Below, in pieces: positions 42,705 through 50,613 of a stretch of 64,000 nt of DNA. Each line of letters begins with the position of its first letter. The first letter of the stretch is position 1. The stretch is from positions 37,282 to 101,281 of the forward strand of contig NZ_CADCVZ010000030.1 of NCBI RefSeq assembly GCF_902806265.1, given 5' to 3'. Made by a program: the position numbers and the translations under genes. Below the pieces are notes generated by a model. It was not told the DNA's origin. It did not search any database and saw nothing but the letters and a program-made list of their open reading frames with translations. The DNA comes from an uncultured Sphingomonas sp. Lineage in GTDB: Bacteria > Pseudomonadota > Alphaproteobacteria > Sphingomonadales > Sphingomonadaceae.

Positions 42705-43076
42705 CTAGGCGAGGGAACGGCCATTGTCACCCGGCCCAGACGTCGGGCACGTGCGCGGCAAGCGGCCGGGCAGGACGTAGAGCGCGTCCACTCGCACCGT
42801 GTCGCAACCGCGGCCATAGCGCGGGGTGAGCCGCTCGGCCGCCACCGCCACCCGCTTCAGCCGTGAGCGGTCGAGCGCCATGGCGGCCGCACGCTCGTCC
42901 CGGCGCGCCTTGACCTCGACAACGGCCAGCGTGCGTCCGCGCCGGACCACCAGGTCGACTTCGCCGCCGGGCACTCGGGCACGCCGTGCCAGAATACGCC
43001 AGCCGTGCAGCTGCAGCCACCATCCCGCGAGCCGCTCGGCCCAGCGCCCGCGTCGCTCCGCTTCCCGGCGCCTCAC
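42705..43076 (-). CDS. YraN family protein (UPF0102)
   Basis: 123 aa. The nuclease-like fold is recognisable: GGEVDLVVRRGRTLAVVEVKARRDE carries the E-x-D...E-V-K (EVK) motif of the PD-(D/E)xK superfamily. Typically found next to rsmI, as here, with a 4-bp overlap. Biochemical role not established. The last 14 residues after LPGRLPRT are variable. Confidence 0.86.
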   Translation of the reverse strand: MRRREAERRGRWAERLAGWWLQLHGWRILARRARVPGGEVDLVVRRGRTLAVVEVKARRDERAAAMALDRSRLKRVAVAAERLTPRYGRGCDTVRVDALYVLPGRLPRTCPTSGPGDNGRSLA

Positions 43077-43909
43077 CGGCCGCGTTCCAGCGCACGGGCA
43101 TAGACCCGCTTGCGCGGCAGGCCGAGCTGCTCGGCTACGGCGGCAGCGGCGCGCGACGGTGTCATGATGGCAAGCGCCTCATCCAGCGCCTGGTCGAGTT
43201 GCTCATTGGTGGCTTCGGCGGCGGCGGGTGGCGGACCCACCACGATTACGATCTCGCCTTTGGGCGGAGTATCGGCGTAGCGCTCCGCAAGCTCCGCCAA
43301 GTTGCCGGTCACGCATTCTTCGTAGAGTTTGCTGATCTCCCGCGCGACCGCGGCTTCGCGGGAGCCGAGCCCGTCGCCCAGCGCCTGCAGCGACTCCGCC
43401 AGCCGTGGCCCGCTCTCGTACAGCACCAGGCTGGCACGCACGGTCGCGACCTCCGCGATCGTTTCCGCCCGCGCCTTGGCCTTGGTCGGCAGGAACCCCA
43501 GGAACAGGAAGCGGTCGGTCGGCAGTCCGGCTAGCGTCAAGGCGGCGACCGCTGCGCAGGGACCCGGCAGCGTGTGCACCGCATGTCCCGCCTCGCGCGC
43601 CGCCCGCACCAGCTTGTACCCGGGATCGGAGATCAGCGGCGTGCCGGCGTCGCTGACCAGCGCCACTGCCTTGTCGGCGAGCTCCGCCACGATCCGCTCG
43701 CGTTCCGTCTCGCCTGAATGGTCGTGGTAGGTCCGCATCCGGGTGCGCACTTCGGCGTGGGCAAGCAGCTTGGCGGTGACCCGCTTGTCCTCCGCCAGTA
43801 TGAGGTCGGCCCGGCGCAACGTATCGGCCGCCCGCTGCGACAGGTCGCCGAGATTGCCGATCGGCGTCGCCACGATATACAGTCCGGCGGGGAGGGGCTC
43901 GTTGTTCAT
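43073..43909 (-). CDS. rsmI: 16S rRNA (cytidine1402-2'-O)-methyltransferase
   Basis: 278 aa tetrapyrrole-methylase fold. LYIVATPIGNLGDLSQRA at the N-terminus, LILAEDKRVTAKLL, SDAGTPLISDPGYKLV and LPGPCAAVAALTLAGLPTDRFLFLGFLP are family hallmarks. The translated start at ATG 43909 lacks a clear ribosome site. It begins only 15 bp from the start of the divergent LpoA-like gene, so one promoter must lie inside the other coding region. Heads the rsmI-yraN-gshB-dedA operon. Confidence 0.95.
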   Translation of the reverse strand: MNNEPLPAGLYIVATPIGNLGDLSQRAADTLRRADLILAEDKRVTAKLLAHAEVRTRMRTYHDHSGETERERIVAELADKAVALVSDAGTPLISDPGYKLVRAAREAGHAVHTLPGPCAAVAALTLAGLPTDRFLFLGFLPTKAKARAETIAEVATVRASLVLYESGPRLAESLQALGDGLGSREAAVAREISKLYEECVTGNLAELAERYADTPPKGEIVIVVGPPPAAAEATNEQLDQALDEALAIMTPSRAAAAVAEQLGLPRKRVYARALERGR

Positions 43910-43924
43910 GAGGTGGGCCACGCA

Positions 43925-45043
43925 ATGGCATTCTCCCGACCGTTCCCGCAAGCGCGCCGCACCTTCGTTTTCGCCGGCCTGTCGGCTCTGCTGCTCACCG
44001 GCTGCATCGGTCGGCCTGGCCGGGCGCCGGTGGAACGGGGCATCCCGGCCCGGCACCAGGTCGCCCTGCTGGTGCCGCTGACGGGAGAGGACGCTCCGGT
44101 TGGCCAGGCGCTCGCCAACGCCGCCCGCCTGGCGCTGGCGGACACGGGCAATCAGTCGGTTGCGCTGACCATCTTTAACACGGCTGAGGGTGGAGCGGCG
44201 GCGGCGGCCGGGCGCGCGCTCGCCGGAGGTAACCGCTTGATCCTCGGCCCCCTGCTCAGCGACCAGGTGCGCGCGATTGCCCCGCTGGCAGAACGGGCGC
44301 GGGTTCCGGTGATCGCCTATTCGAACGACCAGAGCGCGACCGGCCCTGGCGTGTTCATCCTGGGCGTGGTGCCCGGCCAGTCAATCGACCGGGTGGTCGG
44401 CTATGCCCGGCAGCGAGGTGCCAGCCGCTTCGCCGCACTCACTCCCGCCAACGTCTATGGCCAGCGCTCCGCCCAAGCCTATCTGGCTTCGGTGGGGCGC
44501 AACGGCGGGCAGGTCGTCGCGGCGGAAAGCTACGCGGCACCGGGCGAGGCGCGCGCGGGGGCTCGCCGGCTGGGACGTCGCGGCGACTTCGACGCAGTGC
44601 TCCTCGCCGACACGGGCCGGGTTGCAGCGCCGACCGCTCCGCAGCTCCGCGGCGGCGTGCGGCTGCTAGGCACCGACCTATGGGCGGGCGAGCGGAACTT
44701 GGGCGCAACAGCTCGCCTGCGCGGCGCCTGGTATGCGGCGCCTTCCGACGAGCGCTTCGGCCAGCTCGTTAGCCGCTACCGCACCAGCTACGGCAGCGTG
44801 CCACCGCGGATTGCGAGCCTCGGCTACGACTCGATGCTGCTGACAGTCAGCGCCACTCGGCAGTGGGATCCTCGCCGTACCTTTCCGGTCGACCTGCTCA
44901 CCAGCCCTGAGGGCTTCGTCGGGGTTGACGGGGTGTTCCGCTTCGGTCCGGACCGGGTCGCACAGCGCGGGCTCGAGGTGCGCCAGGTGACCGCCGCAGG
45001 GTACAGCGTCGTCTCGCCGGCGCCCGCCAGCTTCACCCGCTAA
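43925..45043 (+). CDS. penicillin-binding protein activator, LpoA-like lipoprotein
   Basis: 372 aa. Lipobox LSALLLTGC near residues 17-25 gives Cys25 as the lipidated residue. The rest is a type-1 periplasmic binding fold: QVALLVPLTGEDAPVGQALANAARLAL, ILGPLLSDQVRAIAPLAERARVPVIAYSND, GVFILGVVPGQSIDRVVGYA. This is the C-terminal domain of LpoA, the outer-membrane activator of PBP1A, lacking the N-terminal TPR domain. Alternatively a branched-chain amino acid binding-like lipoprotein. Convergent with hemW, 4-bp overlap. Confidence 0.85.
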   Translation: MAFSRPFPQARRTFVFAGLSALLLTGCIGRPGRAPVERGIPARHQVALLVPLTGEDAPVGQALANAARLALADTGNQSVALTIFNTAEGGAAAAAGRALAGGNRLILGPLLSDQVRAIAPLAERARVPVIAYSNDQSATGPGVFILGVVPGQSIDRVVGYARQRGASRFAALTPANVYGQRSAQAYLASVGRNGGQVVAAESYAAPGEARAGARRLGRRGDFDAVLLADTGRVAAPTAPQLRGGVRLLGTDLWAGERNLGATARLRGAWYAAPSDERFGQLVSRYRTSYGSVPPRIASLGYDSMLLTVSATRQWDPRRTFPVDLLTSPEGFVGVDGVFRFGPDRVAQRGLEVRQVTAAGYSVVSPAPASFTR

Positions 45044-46260
45044 ACGGCGATCTCGGCAAGGATGCGGTCGAGGAGCAGCCGCCCGGCGGGCGTGGCCTTC
45101 AGCCGCCGGGGGGTGTGTTCGACCAGCCCTAGCTTCTGCAGCCGCGCAGCGGCAGCCGGGTCGATCAAGCTCCCGACCCCAAGCCGCTCCGTCAGGGCGG
45201 CGGGATCGATGCCTTCGGCCAGCCGAAGGCCCATGACCAGCGCCTCAGCGGCCTTCTCCTCGACGCTGAGCAGTGCTTCCTCGACCAGCCCGTGTCCGTT
45301 CCGCGCAACCGCCGCCAGGAAGTTCTCGGGCTTGCGATGCCGCACTGTTCGCGCGCCCAGCCGGCGGCCGTGCGCGCCGGGGCCGACGCCGGCGTAGTCG
45401 CCGTAGCGCCAGTAGGTCAGATTGTGCCGGCTCTCCGCGCCCGGCCGCGCGTGGTTGCTGATTTCATAGGCGGGGATGCCGGCTGCGTCCGTCATCGCGG
45501 CGGTGAGCTCGAACAGGTCGGCCGAACGGTCGGCGTCCAGCGGCTCGAACTTGCCCGCCGCATGCAGCGCGGCGAAGCGCGTACCCGGCTCGATCGTCAG
45601 CTGGTAGAGCGACAGATGGTCGGTCCCGAACGACAGCGCCTGGGTCAGCATCGCCGACCATTGCTCCGCGGTCTGTTCCGGCAGCGCGTAGATAAGGTCG
45701 AAGCTGACCCGCCCGAAGTGGCGCTGCGCGGTGGCCAATGCGGCGAGGCCTTCGCCTACCGAATGCGCTCGCCCGAGGAAACGCAACGCATCCTCGTCGA
45801 GCGACTGCAGCCCCAGGCTGACCCGGTTCACTCCCGAGGCCGCCAAGTCGGCGAAGCGCTCCGCCTCAACGGACGAGGGGTTGGCTTCCAGCGTGATCTC
45901 CAGCTCGTCAGCCGGCGTCCAGTGCGCTGTCGCCGCCTCGACCAAGGCCGCAACTGTCACCGGCGTCATCAGCGAGGGCGTCCCCCCGCCGAAGAAGATG
46001 CTCGTCAGCCGCCGCCCGGGCAGCAACGCCGCCTCGTGCGCCAGGTCGCGCAGCAGCGAGTCACGCCATGCGTCCTGGTCGATGCCAGCGCGCACGTGGC
46101 TATTGAAGTCGCAGTATGGGCATTTGCTGACGCAGAACGGCCAGTGAATGTACAGGGCCAGGTCGGAGGAACTCCGCTGTTCCCGAGCGAAGTCGAGGGA
46201 CGCACGTGAAGCAACTGCACCTTCGCCCAACACAGTTGGCGAGGTTACGCCTTCAACCAC
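45040..46260 (-). CDS. hemW: radical SAM heme chaperone HemW
   Basis: 406 aa; GTG at 46260 overlaps rdgB by 16 bp, GTG at 46233 is an alternative. The radical SAM motif Cys-x3-Cys-x2-Cys appears in [24 protein letters not shown] is the next SAM block, and the HemN-type C-terminal wing contains [18 protein letters not shown] and [15 protein letters not shown]. HemW inserts heme into membrane proteins. The first 36 residues are atypical: ASLDFARE is encoded by a copy of a 20-bp repeat (46181-46200), and homologs normally begin near [10 protein letters not shown]. Confidence 0.9.
   Translation of the reverse strand: MVEGVTSPTVLGEGAVASRASLDFAREQRSSSDLALYIHWPFCVSKCPYCDFNSHVRAGIDQDAWRDSLLRDLAHEAALLPGRRLTSIFFGGGTPSLMTPVTVAALVEAATAHWTPADELEITLEANPSSVEAERFADLAASGVNRVSLGLQSLDEDALRFLGRAHSVGEGLAALATAQRHFGRVSFDLIYALPEQTAEQWSAMLTQALSFGTDHLSLYQLTIEPGTRFAALHAAGKFEPLDADRSADLFELTAAMTDAAGIPAYEISNHARPGAESRHNLTYWRYGDYAGVGPGAHGRRLGARTVRHRKPENFLAAVARNGHGLVEEALLSVEEKAAEALVMGLRLAEGIDPAALTERLGVGSLIDPAAAARLQKLGLVEHTPRRLKATPAGRLLLDRILAEIAV
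46181..46200. repeat. 20-bp dispersed repeat, copy 1 (inside hemW)
   Basis: TCCCGAGCGAAGTCGAGGGA here is identical to 47601-47620. It falls in the hemW N-terminal region and codes SLDFARE in the hemW frame. Typical dispersed intergenic element of this lineage, now in coding sequence. Confidence 0.8.
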
Positions 46261-46856
46261 CCAACCAGCTTTCTAAACGCATCCGCGCGGTGGCTGATCG
46301 CGTGCTTCTGCTCCGGGTCCATCTCGCCGAAGGTCTGCTGTCCACCCGCCGGCACGAACATCGGGTCGTAGCCGAAGCCGCGCTCGCCCCGCGGCGGCCA
46401 CACCAGCGTGCCGTGCACCCTCCCTTCGAAGCTCTCCGCCTGCCCGTCTTCCGGCCAGGCCAACGCCAGCGCGCAGACGAAGTGGGCATCGTGCCCGGCG
46501 TCAGGCCCTTGCGCCTCCGTTTCGCGCCAGACCCGCTCCATGGCCCGCAGCCAGTCGCGCTTGCCCGTCTCGTCCTCGGCCCAGCGCGCGGAGAAGATGC
46601 CGGGCCGTCCGCCGAGCGCATCCACGGCCAAACCGCTGTCGTCGGCCAGCGTCGGCAGACCGCTGAGGTCCGCCGCCTGCCTGGCCTTGAGGTCGGCATT
46701 GTCGACGAAGGTGGTGCCCGTCTCCTCGGGCTCGGGCAAGTCCAGCTCGGCGGCCCCGACGCACTCGATCCCGAACGGCTCCATCAATGCTCTGATCTCG
46801 CGCAGCTTGCCGGAATTGTGCGTGGCAATGACCAGCCTGGACCCGATCTCCCTCAC
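46245..46856 (-). CDS. rdgB: XTP/dITP diphosphatase (Ham1/RdgB)
   Basis: 203 aa, GTG at 46856 overlaps the rph stop (GTGA). [16 protein letters not shown] at the N-terminus, [59 protein letters not shown] and a closing AISHRADAF are the Ham1 blocks. It hydrolyses ITP, dITP and XTP, protecting DNA from non-canonical bases. In the rph-rdgB-hemW operon. Confidence 0.95.
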   Translation of the reverse strand: MREIGSRLVIATHNSGKLREIRALMEPFGIECVGAAELDLPEPEETGTTFVDNADLKARQAADLSGLPTLADDSGLAVDALGGRPGIFSARWAEDETGKRDWLRAMERVWRETEAQGPDAGHDAHFVCALALAWPEDGQAESFEGRVHGTLVWPPRGERGFGYDPMFVPAGGQQTFGEMDPEQKHAISHRADAFRKLVGWLKA

Positions 46857-47557
46857 TGGCCGACCGCCCGGCGCTGCGCTTCGAAGATTTCGCCGCAGCC
46901 GATCCTCGCCAGACGGAGCAGCCGCAGCAGCCCTTCCTCGTCGAACGTCTCGCCTTCGGCGGTCAGCTGCGCTTCCACGATTGCCCCGTCCGCGGTCAGC
47001 ACGAAATTGCCATCGCTGCCGGCGGTCGAGTCCTCGGCATAGTCGAGGTCCAGCACCGCCGCGCGCCCATGCATTCCGCACGACACCGCCGCTACCTGCG
47101 TGCGGATCGGATCGGCCGGCAGCTTCAGCCCATCCACCGCCAGCCGCAGCGCGACCCAGGCGCCGGAGATCGCGGCGGTGCGCGTGCCCCCGTCGGCCTG
47201 GATCACGTCGCAGTCGAGCACGATCTGCCGCTCACCCAGCTTTGTCAGTTCGGTGACCGCCCGCAGCGAGCGCCCGATCAGCCGCTGGATCTCCTGCGTC
47301 CGCCCCGACTGCTTGCCCTTGGCCGCCTCGCGCGCCCCGCGGGTGTGGGTGGCGCGGGGCAGCATGCCGTACTCGGCGGTGACCCAGCCCTGACCCTTGC
47401 CGCGCAGGAACGGCGGGACCTTCTCCTCGACCGACGCGGTGACCAGCACGCGGGTCTCGCCGAAGCTCACCAGGCAGCTGCCCTCCGCATGGTGGGTGAA
47501 GCCGGGCTCGAAACTGAGGGCACGCATCTGGTCGGGGGCGCGGCCGCTGGGGCGCAT
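46853..47557 (-). CDS. rph: ribonuclease PH
   Basis: 234 aa from ATG 47557 (AGGAG upstream). [42 protein letters not shown] begins the canonical sequence; [42 protein letters not shown] and [15 protein letters not shown] are signature blocks with phosphate-binding Arg and catalytic Asp. Trims tRNA 3' ends phosphorolytically. The in-frame reading continues to 47644 but only crosses the repeat region. Confidence 0.96.
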   Translation of the reverse strand: MRPSGRAPDQMRALSFEPGFTHHAEGSCLVSFGETRVLVTASVEEKVPPFLRGKGQGWVTAEYGMLPRATHTRGAREAAKGKQSGRTQEIQRLIGRSLRAVTELTKLGERQIVLDCDVIQADGGTRTAAISGAWVALRLAVDGLKLPADPIRTQVAAVSCGMHGRAAVLDLDYAEDSTAGSDGNFVLTADGAIVEAQLTAEGETFDEEGLLRLLRLARIGCGEIFEAQRRAVGQ

Positions 47558-47600
47558 GGAGGTCTCCTGGTACTGGTTCGCGGCTGCCCATACCCGTTCG

Positions 47601-47620
47601 TCCCGAGCGAAGTCGAGGGA
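47601..47620. repeat. 20-bp dispersed repeat, copy 2
   Basis: Identical to 46181-46200, here in the region upstream of rph. Followed by the related GCTGAGCGTAGTCGAGGCA (47625-47643). Confidence 0.8.
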
Positions 47621-47683
47621 CCCTGCTGAGCGTAGTCGAGGCATAGTTTTTCGGCTGCTCTCGAAGTAGGTCCTCGACGGAGT

Positions 47684-47708
47684 TTATCCTGAGCTTGTCG
47701 AAGGGCTC
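47684..47708. repeat. dispersed repeat with TGAGCTTGTCGAAGG core
   Basis: The segment GTTTATCCTGAGCTTGTCGAAGGGC carries the well-known intergenic motif CTTCGACAAGCTCAGG in reverse orientation. A relative (TTCGACAGGCTCAG) sits at 54200-54213. Together with 47601-47643 it fills most of the rph-hrcA interval. Confidence 0.7.
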
Positions 47709-47756
47709 GGACAGAACGGATTGAGGGAGCCGGTCCTCTCCCTTAAGTCTGGCGCC

Positions 47757-48788
47757 ATGTCCCCGCCGATCATCGAACTGACCGACCGCATGCGCTCGAT
47801 CTTCGGGCTGGTGGTCGAGGCTTACCTGGAGCGCGGGCAGCCGGTCGGGTCCAAGATGCTGGCCGGAAGCGTCAACCTGTCGCCTGCTTCCATCCGCTCG
47901 GTCATGCAGGAGCTGGAGGAGCGCGGGCTGCTCACTCACCCGCATACCTCCGCCGGCCGCATTCCGACCGAGACCGGCCTCAGGCTGTTCGTCGACGGCA
48001 TCATGCAGGCGAGCATGCCCGGGACCCGGGAGCGGGCGGCGATCGAGGCGCAGCTGCGCGACCGGCCGCTGGAGGAAGCGCTGGCCAACGCCACCGCGGC
48101 CCTGTCCGGCCTGTCCGCCTGCGCCGGGGTGGTGGTCGCTCCCAAGTTCGAGCCGCGCTTGAAGCAGCTGTCCTTCGTGCCGCTCAGCCCAGGCGATGCG
48201 CTGGCGGTGCTGGTCGGGACGGACGGTAGCGTCGAGAACCGGGTAATCGGTTTGCCCCCGGGCACCACGGCGGCGGCACTGGCCGAAGTCGCCAACTACG
48301 TCACCGCGCGGCTGTCCGGGCTGACCCTGGCCGAGGCCGAGGCCCGGCTTCGAACCGAGATCCGCGAGCGTCGCGAAGCGATCGACTCCGCCGCCGCCGA
48401 GCTGGTCGCTTCCGGCCTGGCCGAGTGGCGCGAGGACGCGCGCAGCCGCCCGGTGCTGATCGTCCGCGGCCAGGCTAATCTGCTCGACGAGACCGCGGCT
48501 GCCGACCTCGACCGCGTCCGCCGGCTGCTGGACGAGCTGGAGGACCGGCAGGAGATCGTCCGGTTGCTCGAGGGCGCGCGCGAGGGGCAGGGCTGCCGCA
48601 TCTTCATCGGTTCCGAGAACCGCATGTTCGCTCTGTCCGGCTCCAGCGTGATCGCCGCGCCCTACCGTGGGAGCCAGGGGGAGGTGGTCGGCGTTGTGGG
48701 GGTGATCGGGCCGACGCGGTTGAACTATGCGCGGGTGGTGCCCATGGTGGATTTCACAGCGCAAGCACTCACAAGATTGATAGGATAG
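47757..48788 (+). CDS. hrcA: heat-inducible transcription repressor HrcA
   Basis: 343 aa. N-terminal winged helix: ELTDRMRSIFGLVVEAYLERGQPVGSKMLAGSVNLSPASIRSVMQELEERGLL, then THPHTSAGRIPTETGLRLFVD; the C-terminal GAF-like dimerisation part ends PMVDFTAQALTRLIG. Represses groESL/dnaK-type genes through CIRCE. No CIRCE sequence (TTAGCACTC-N9-GAGTGCTAA) is visible upstream, where dispersed repeats fill the interval. Start 47757 begins MSPPIIEL; ATG at 47721 would add 12 residues from the repeat-flanked region. grpE starts immediately after the stop. Confidence 0.95.
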   Translation: MSPPIIELTDRMRSIFGLVVEAYLERGQPVGSKMLAGSVNLSPASIRSVMQELEERGLLTHPHTSAGRIPTETGLRLFVDGIMQASMPGTRERAAIEAQLRDRPLEEALANATAALSGLSACAGVVVAPKFEPRLKQLSFVPLSPGDALAVLVGTDGSVENRVIGLPPGTTAAALAEVANYVTARLSGLTLAEAEARLRTEIRERREAIDSAAAELVASGLAEWREDARSRPVLIVRGQANLLDETAAADLDRVRRLLDELEDRQEIVRLLEGAREGQGCRIFIGSENRMFALSGSSVIAAPYRGSQGEVVGVVGVIGPTRLNYARVVPMVDFTAQALTRLIG

Positions 48789-49331
48789 ATGCAGGACAAG
48801 CTTCACGACGAGGCGGACGAGATCCGTGACGAAACCGCCGCCGGGGCTCCCGAACTGCAGGAGCACGACCGGGTGGCCGAGCTCGAACGGCAGCTGGAGG
48901 AGGCCAACAGCAAGGCGCTCTACGCCGCGGCCGAGGCGCAGAACGTGCGCCGCCGGCTGGAAGGCGAAAAGGTGCAGGCCGCGGCCTATGCCAGCACCGG
49001 CTTCGCCCGCGACATGCTGGCGGTGAAGGACAATCTGGAGCGCGCGTTGTCGCATGTGCCGGACAATGCGGCGGGGGACGAGAAGCTGAAGAATTTCGTC
49101 GACGGCATCGCCGCCACGCTGCGCGAGCTGGACGCGGTGTTCGCCCGCAACGGGGTCACCCGGGTGGAGGCCAAGGGCCAGCCGCTCGACCCCAACAAGC
49201 ACCAGGCGATGATCGAGATTCCGTCGGCCGGTGCCGAGCCGGGGACGATCGTCGAGGAGATGCAGGCGGGCTACATGCTCAAGGACCGGCTGCTGCGGCC
49301 GGCGCTGGTGGGGGTGGCGAGGGGCGCCTAG
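48789..49331 (+). CDS. grpE: nucleotide exchange factor GrpE
   Basis: 180 aa. Acidic N-terminus, coiled coil (RVAELERQLEEANSKALYAAAEAQNVRRRLEGEK), then the DnaK-binding beta domain: DNLERALSHVPDN, ELDAVFARNGVTRVEAKGQPLDPNKHQAMIEIPS, GYMLKDRLLRPALVGVA. Stimulates ADP release from DnaK. No dnaK follows in this window. Last 4 bp overlap the convergent oxidase gene. Confidence 0.97.
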   Translation: MQDKLHDEADEIRDETAAGAPELQEHDRVAELERQLEEANSKALYAAAEAQNVRRRLEGEKVQAAAYASTGFARDMLAVKDNLERALSHVPDNAAGDEKLKNFVDGIAATLRELDAVFARNGVTRVEAKGQPLDPNKHQAMIEIPSAGAEPGTIVEEMQAGYMLKDRLLRPALVGVARGA

Positions 49332-50602
49332 ACCACCTCGCGCTGCTGGGACTCGCCCTTGGTCGCCAGGCTGAAGCGCGGTTCCGGCGGCACGGTGCCG
49401 AGCAGCCGCGCGGCGGCCATCCGGCCGACCTCCGGCCCATGCTTGAAGCCGTGGCCGGAGCCACCGCCGACTAGCAACACGTTGCGCCAGCGTGGGTGGT
49501 GGTCGATCAGGAAGTCGCCGTTCGAGCTGTTCTCATATTGGCAGACCTCCGCGCTGACGAGGCGCGCGCCGCGCAGCCCAGGAAAGCGGCGGTCGCGGAA
49601 GGCCACAACCGCAGCAAGCGCAGCATCGGTCGGGCGCCGCGATTGCGTGTCGGGGTCCACCACAGCCCCATGCGTGTCGCGCGCGAACTTGACGCCGCGC
49701 GCCTCCAGGTCGGGGAAGCCGTAGAACAGGTCGCCGCCGTTGAAGTCGGCCCAGCCCGGCATCCGGGCCGGCTGGAACAGGGAATCGCCGGCGGGCGGCG
49801 CGAAGTAGAAGACCTCCTGCCGGGTCGGCACTATCCGCCGTCCGAGCACGTCGGGGAAGAGCTTGGGCAGCCAGGGTCCTGCGGCGAAGACGAAGCGGTC
49901 GGCCGCGACCTGCTCCCCTCTGGACAGGGTCACCGTCCGGAGTTCCGCCTGCTCGTTCGCCGGCGGCTGCACCCGCTCAGCGAGATACCGCCCGCCGCCC
50001 TGCACGAAGCCGGCGACCAGCGTCTGCACCGCGCGCCGCGCCATCAGGGCGCCGAACTGCGGCTCGAACAAGCCGGCGCGGACGCCCTCGAAGTCGATCA
50101 TCGGGAAGCGCCGACCCATCTTCGCTCCGGTCAGCGCCTCGGTCGGAAGACCCAGTCGGCGGTGCACGGCCAGGCTGTCGCGCAGGTATGGCGCCTCGTC
50201 CGGGAAGAAGAACAGCACGCCGTGAGCGGTGAAGATCGGCAGCCCGGCGCGGGCGCTCAGTGTCTTCCATTCGGCCAGGCTCGCCAGCGCCATTCGGGCG
50301 TAGATCTCATCCTTGCCATAGGCCGCGCGGGTCATCCGGCTTTCGCCGCCCGACGAGGCACGGCTGTGCGCCGGCCCCCATGCGTCGATCAGCGTGACCC
50401 GGTGCCCGGCGCGCCGCAGTTGCTCGGCCGTCCACGCGCCGAACACCCCCGCGCCGATCACCGCGATCTGCAGGCCGGAGCCGGCCGGCGCCGCACGCAG
50501 AACAGCCGGAGCGGCGAGCGCCCCGGCCGTCATGCCCAGCAGCTGCCGGCGGGTTGTTGCCAGCTGCGGCCGTCCCGGAAGCATGCTCTCGTCCCGGGTC
50601 AC
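49328..50602 (-). CDS. Tat-exported FAD oxidase, sarcosine-oxidase-like (DAO family)
   Basis: 424 aa. Near the start a Tat signal, TTRRQLLGMTAGALAAPAVLRA, precedes the FAD loop IAVIGAGVFGAWTAEQLRRAG (about 47-67). SRASSGGESRMTRAAYGKDEIYARMA, and near the end VCQYENSSNGDFLIDHHP and GGGSGHGFKHGPEVGRMAA match monomeric sarcosine / N-methyltryptophan oxidases, where the corresponding Cys binds FAD covalently (conserved here). It likely oxidises an N-methyl or secondary amine in the periplasm, giving H2O2. The stop-to-start gap from the TonB receptor is 11 bp, so the receptor may import the substrate. Confidence 0.83.
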   Translation of the reverse strand: MTRDESMLPGRPQLATTRRQLLGMTAGALAAPAVLRAAPAGSGLQIAVIGAGVFGAWTAEQLRRAGHRVTLIDAWGPAHSRASSGGESRMTRAAYGKDEIYARMALASLAEWKTLSARAGLPIFTAHGVLFFFPDEAPYLRDSLAVHRRLGLPTEALTGAKMGRRFPMIDFEGVRAGLFEPQFGALMARRAVQTLVAGFVQGGGRYLAERVQPPANEQAELRTVTLSRGEQVAADRFVFAAGPWLPKLFPDVLGRRIVPTRQEVFYFAPPAGDSLFQPARMPGWADFNGGDLFYGFPDLEARGVKFARDTHGAVVDPDTQSRRPTDAALAAVVAFRDRRFPGLRGARLVSAEVCQYENSSNGDFLIDHHPRWRNVLLVGGGSGHGFKHGPEVGRMAAARLLGTVPPEPRFSLATKGESQQREVV

Positions 50603-50613
50603 GGCGCTTGCCG

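Noticed and set aside
45292..46209. 305-aa plus-strand open frame over hemW
   Set aside because: HemW has its radical SAM motif on the opposite strand; the shadow frame is Arg-rich and has no domain.
47640..47756. CIRCE operator in front of hrcA
   Set aside because: The pattern TTAGCACTC-N9-GAGTGCTAA does not occur; only dispersed repeats are visible.
47232..49202. 656-aa minus-strand open frame over rph, hrcA and grpE
   Set aside because: It runs antisense through hrcA and grpE, both clearly real, and shows no domains. Its composition is the expected shadow.
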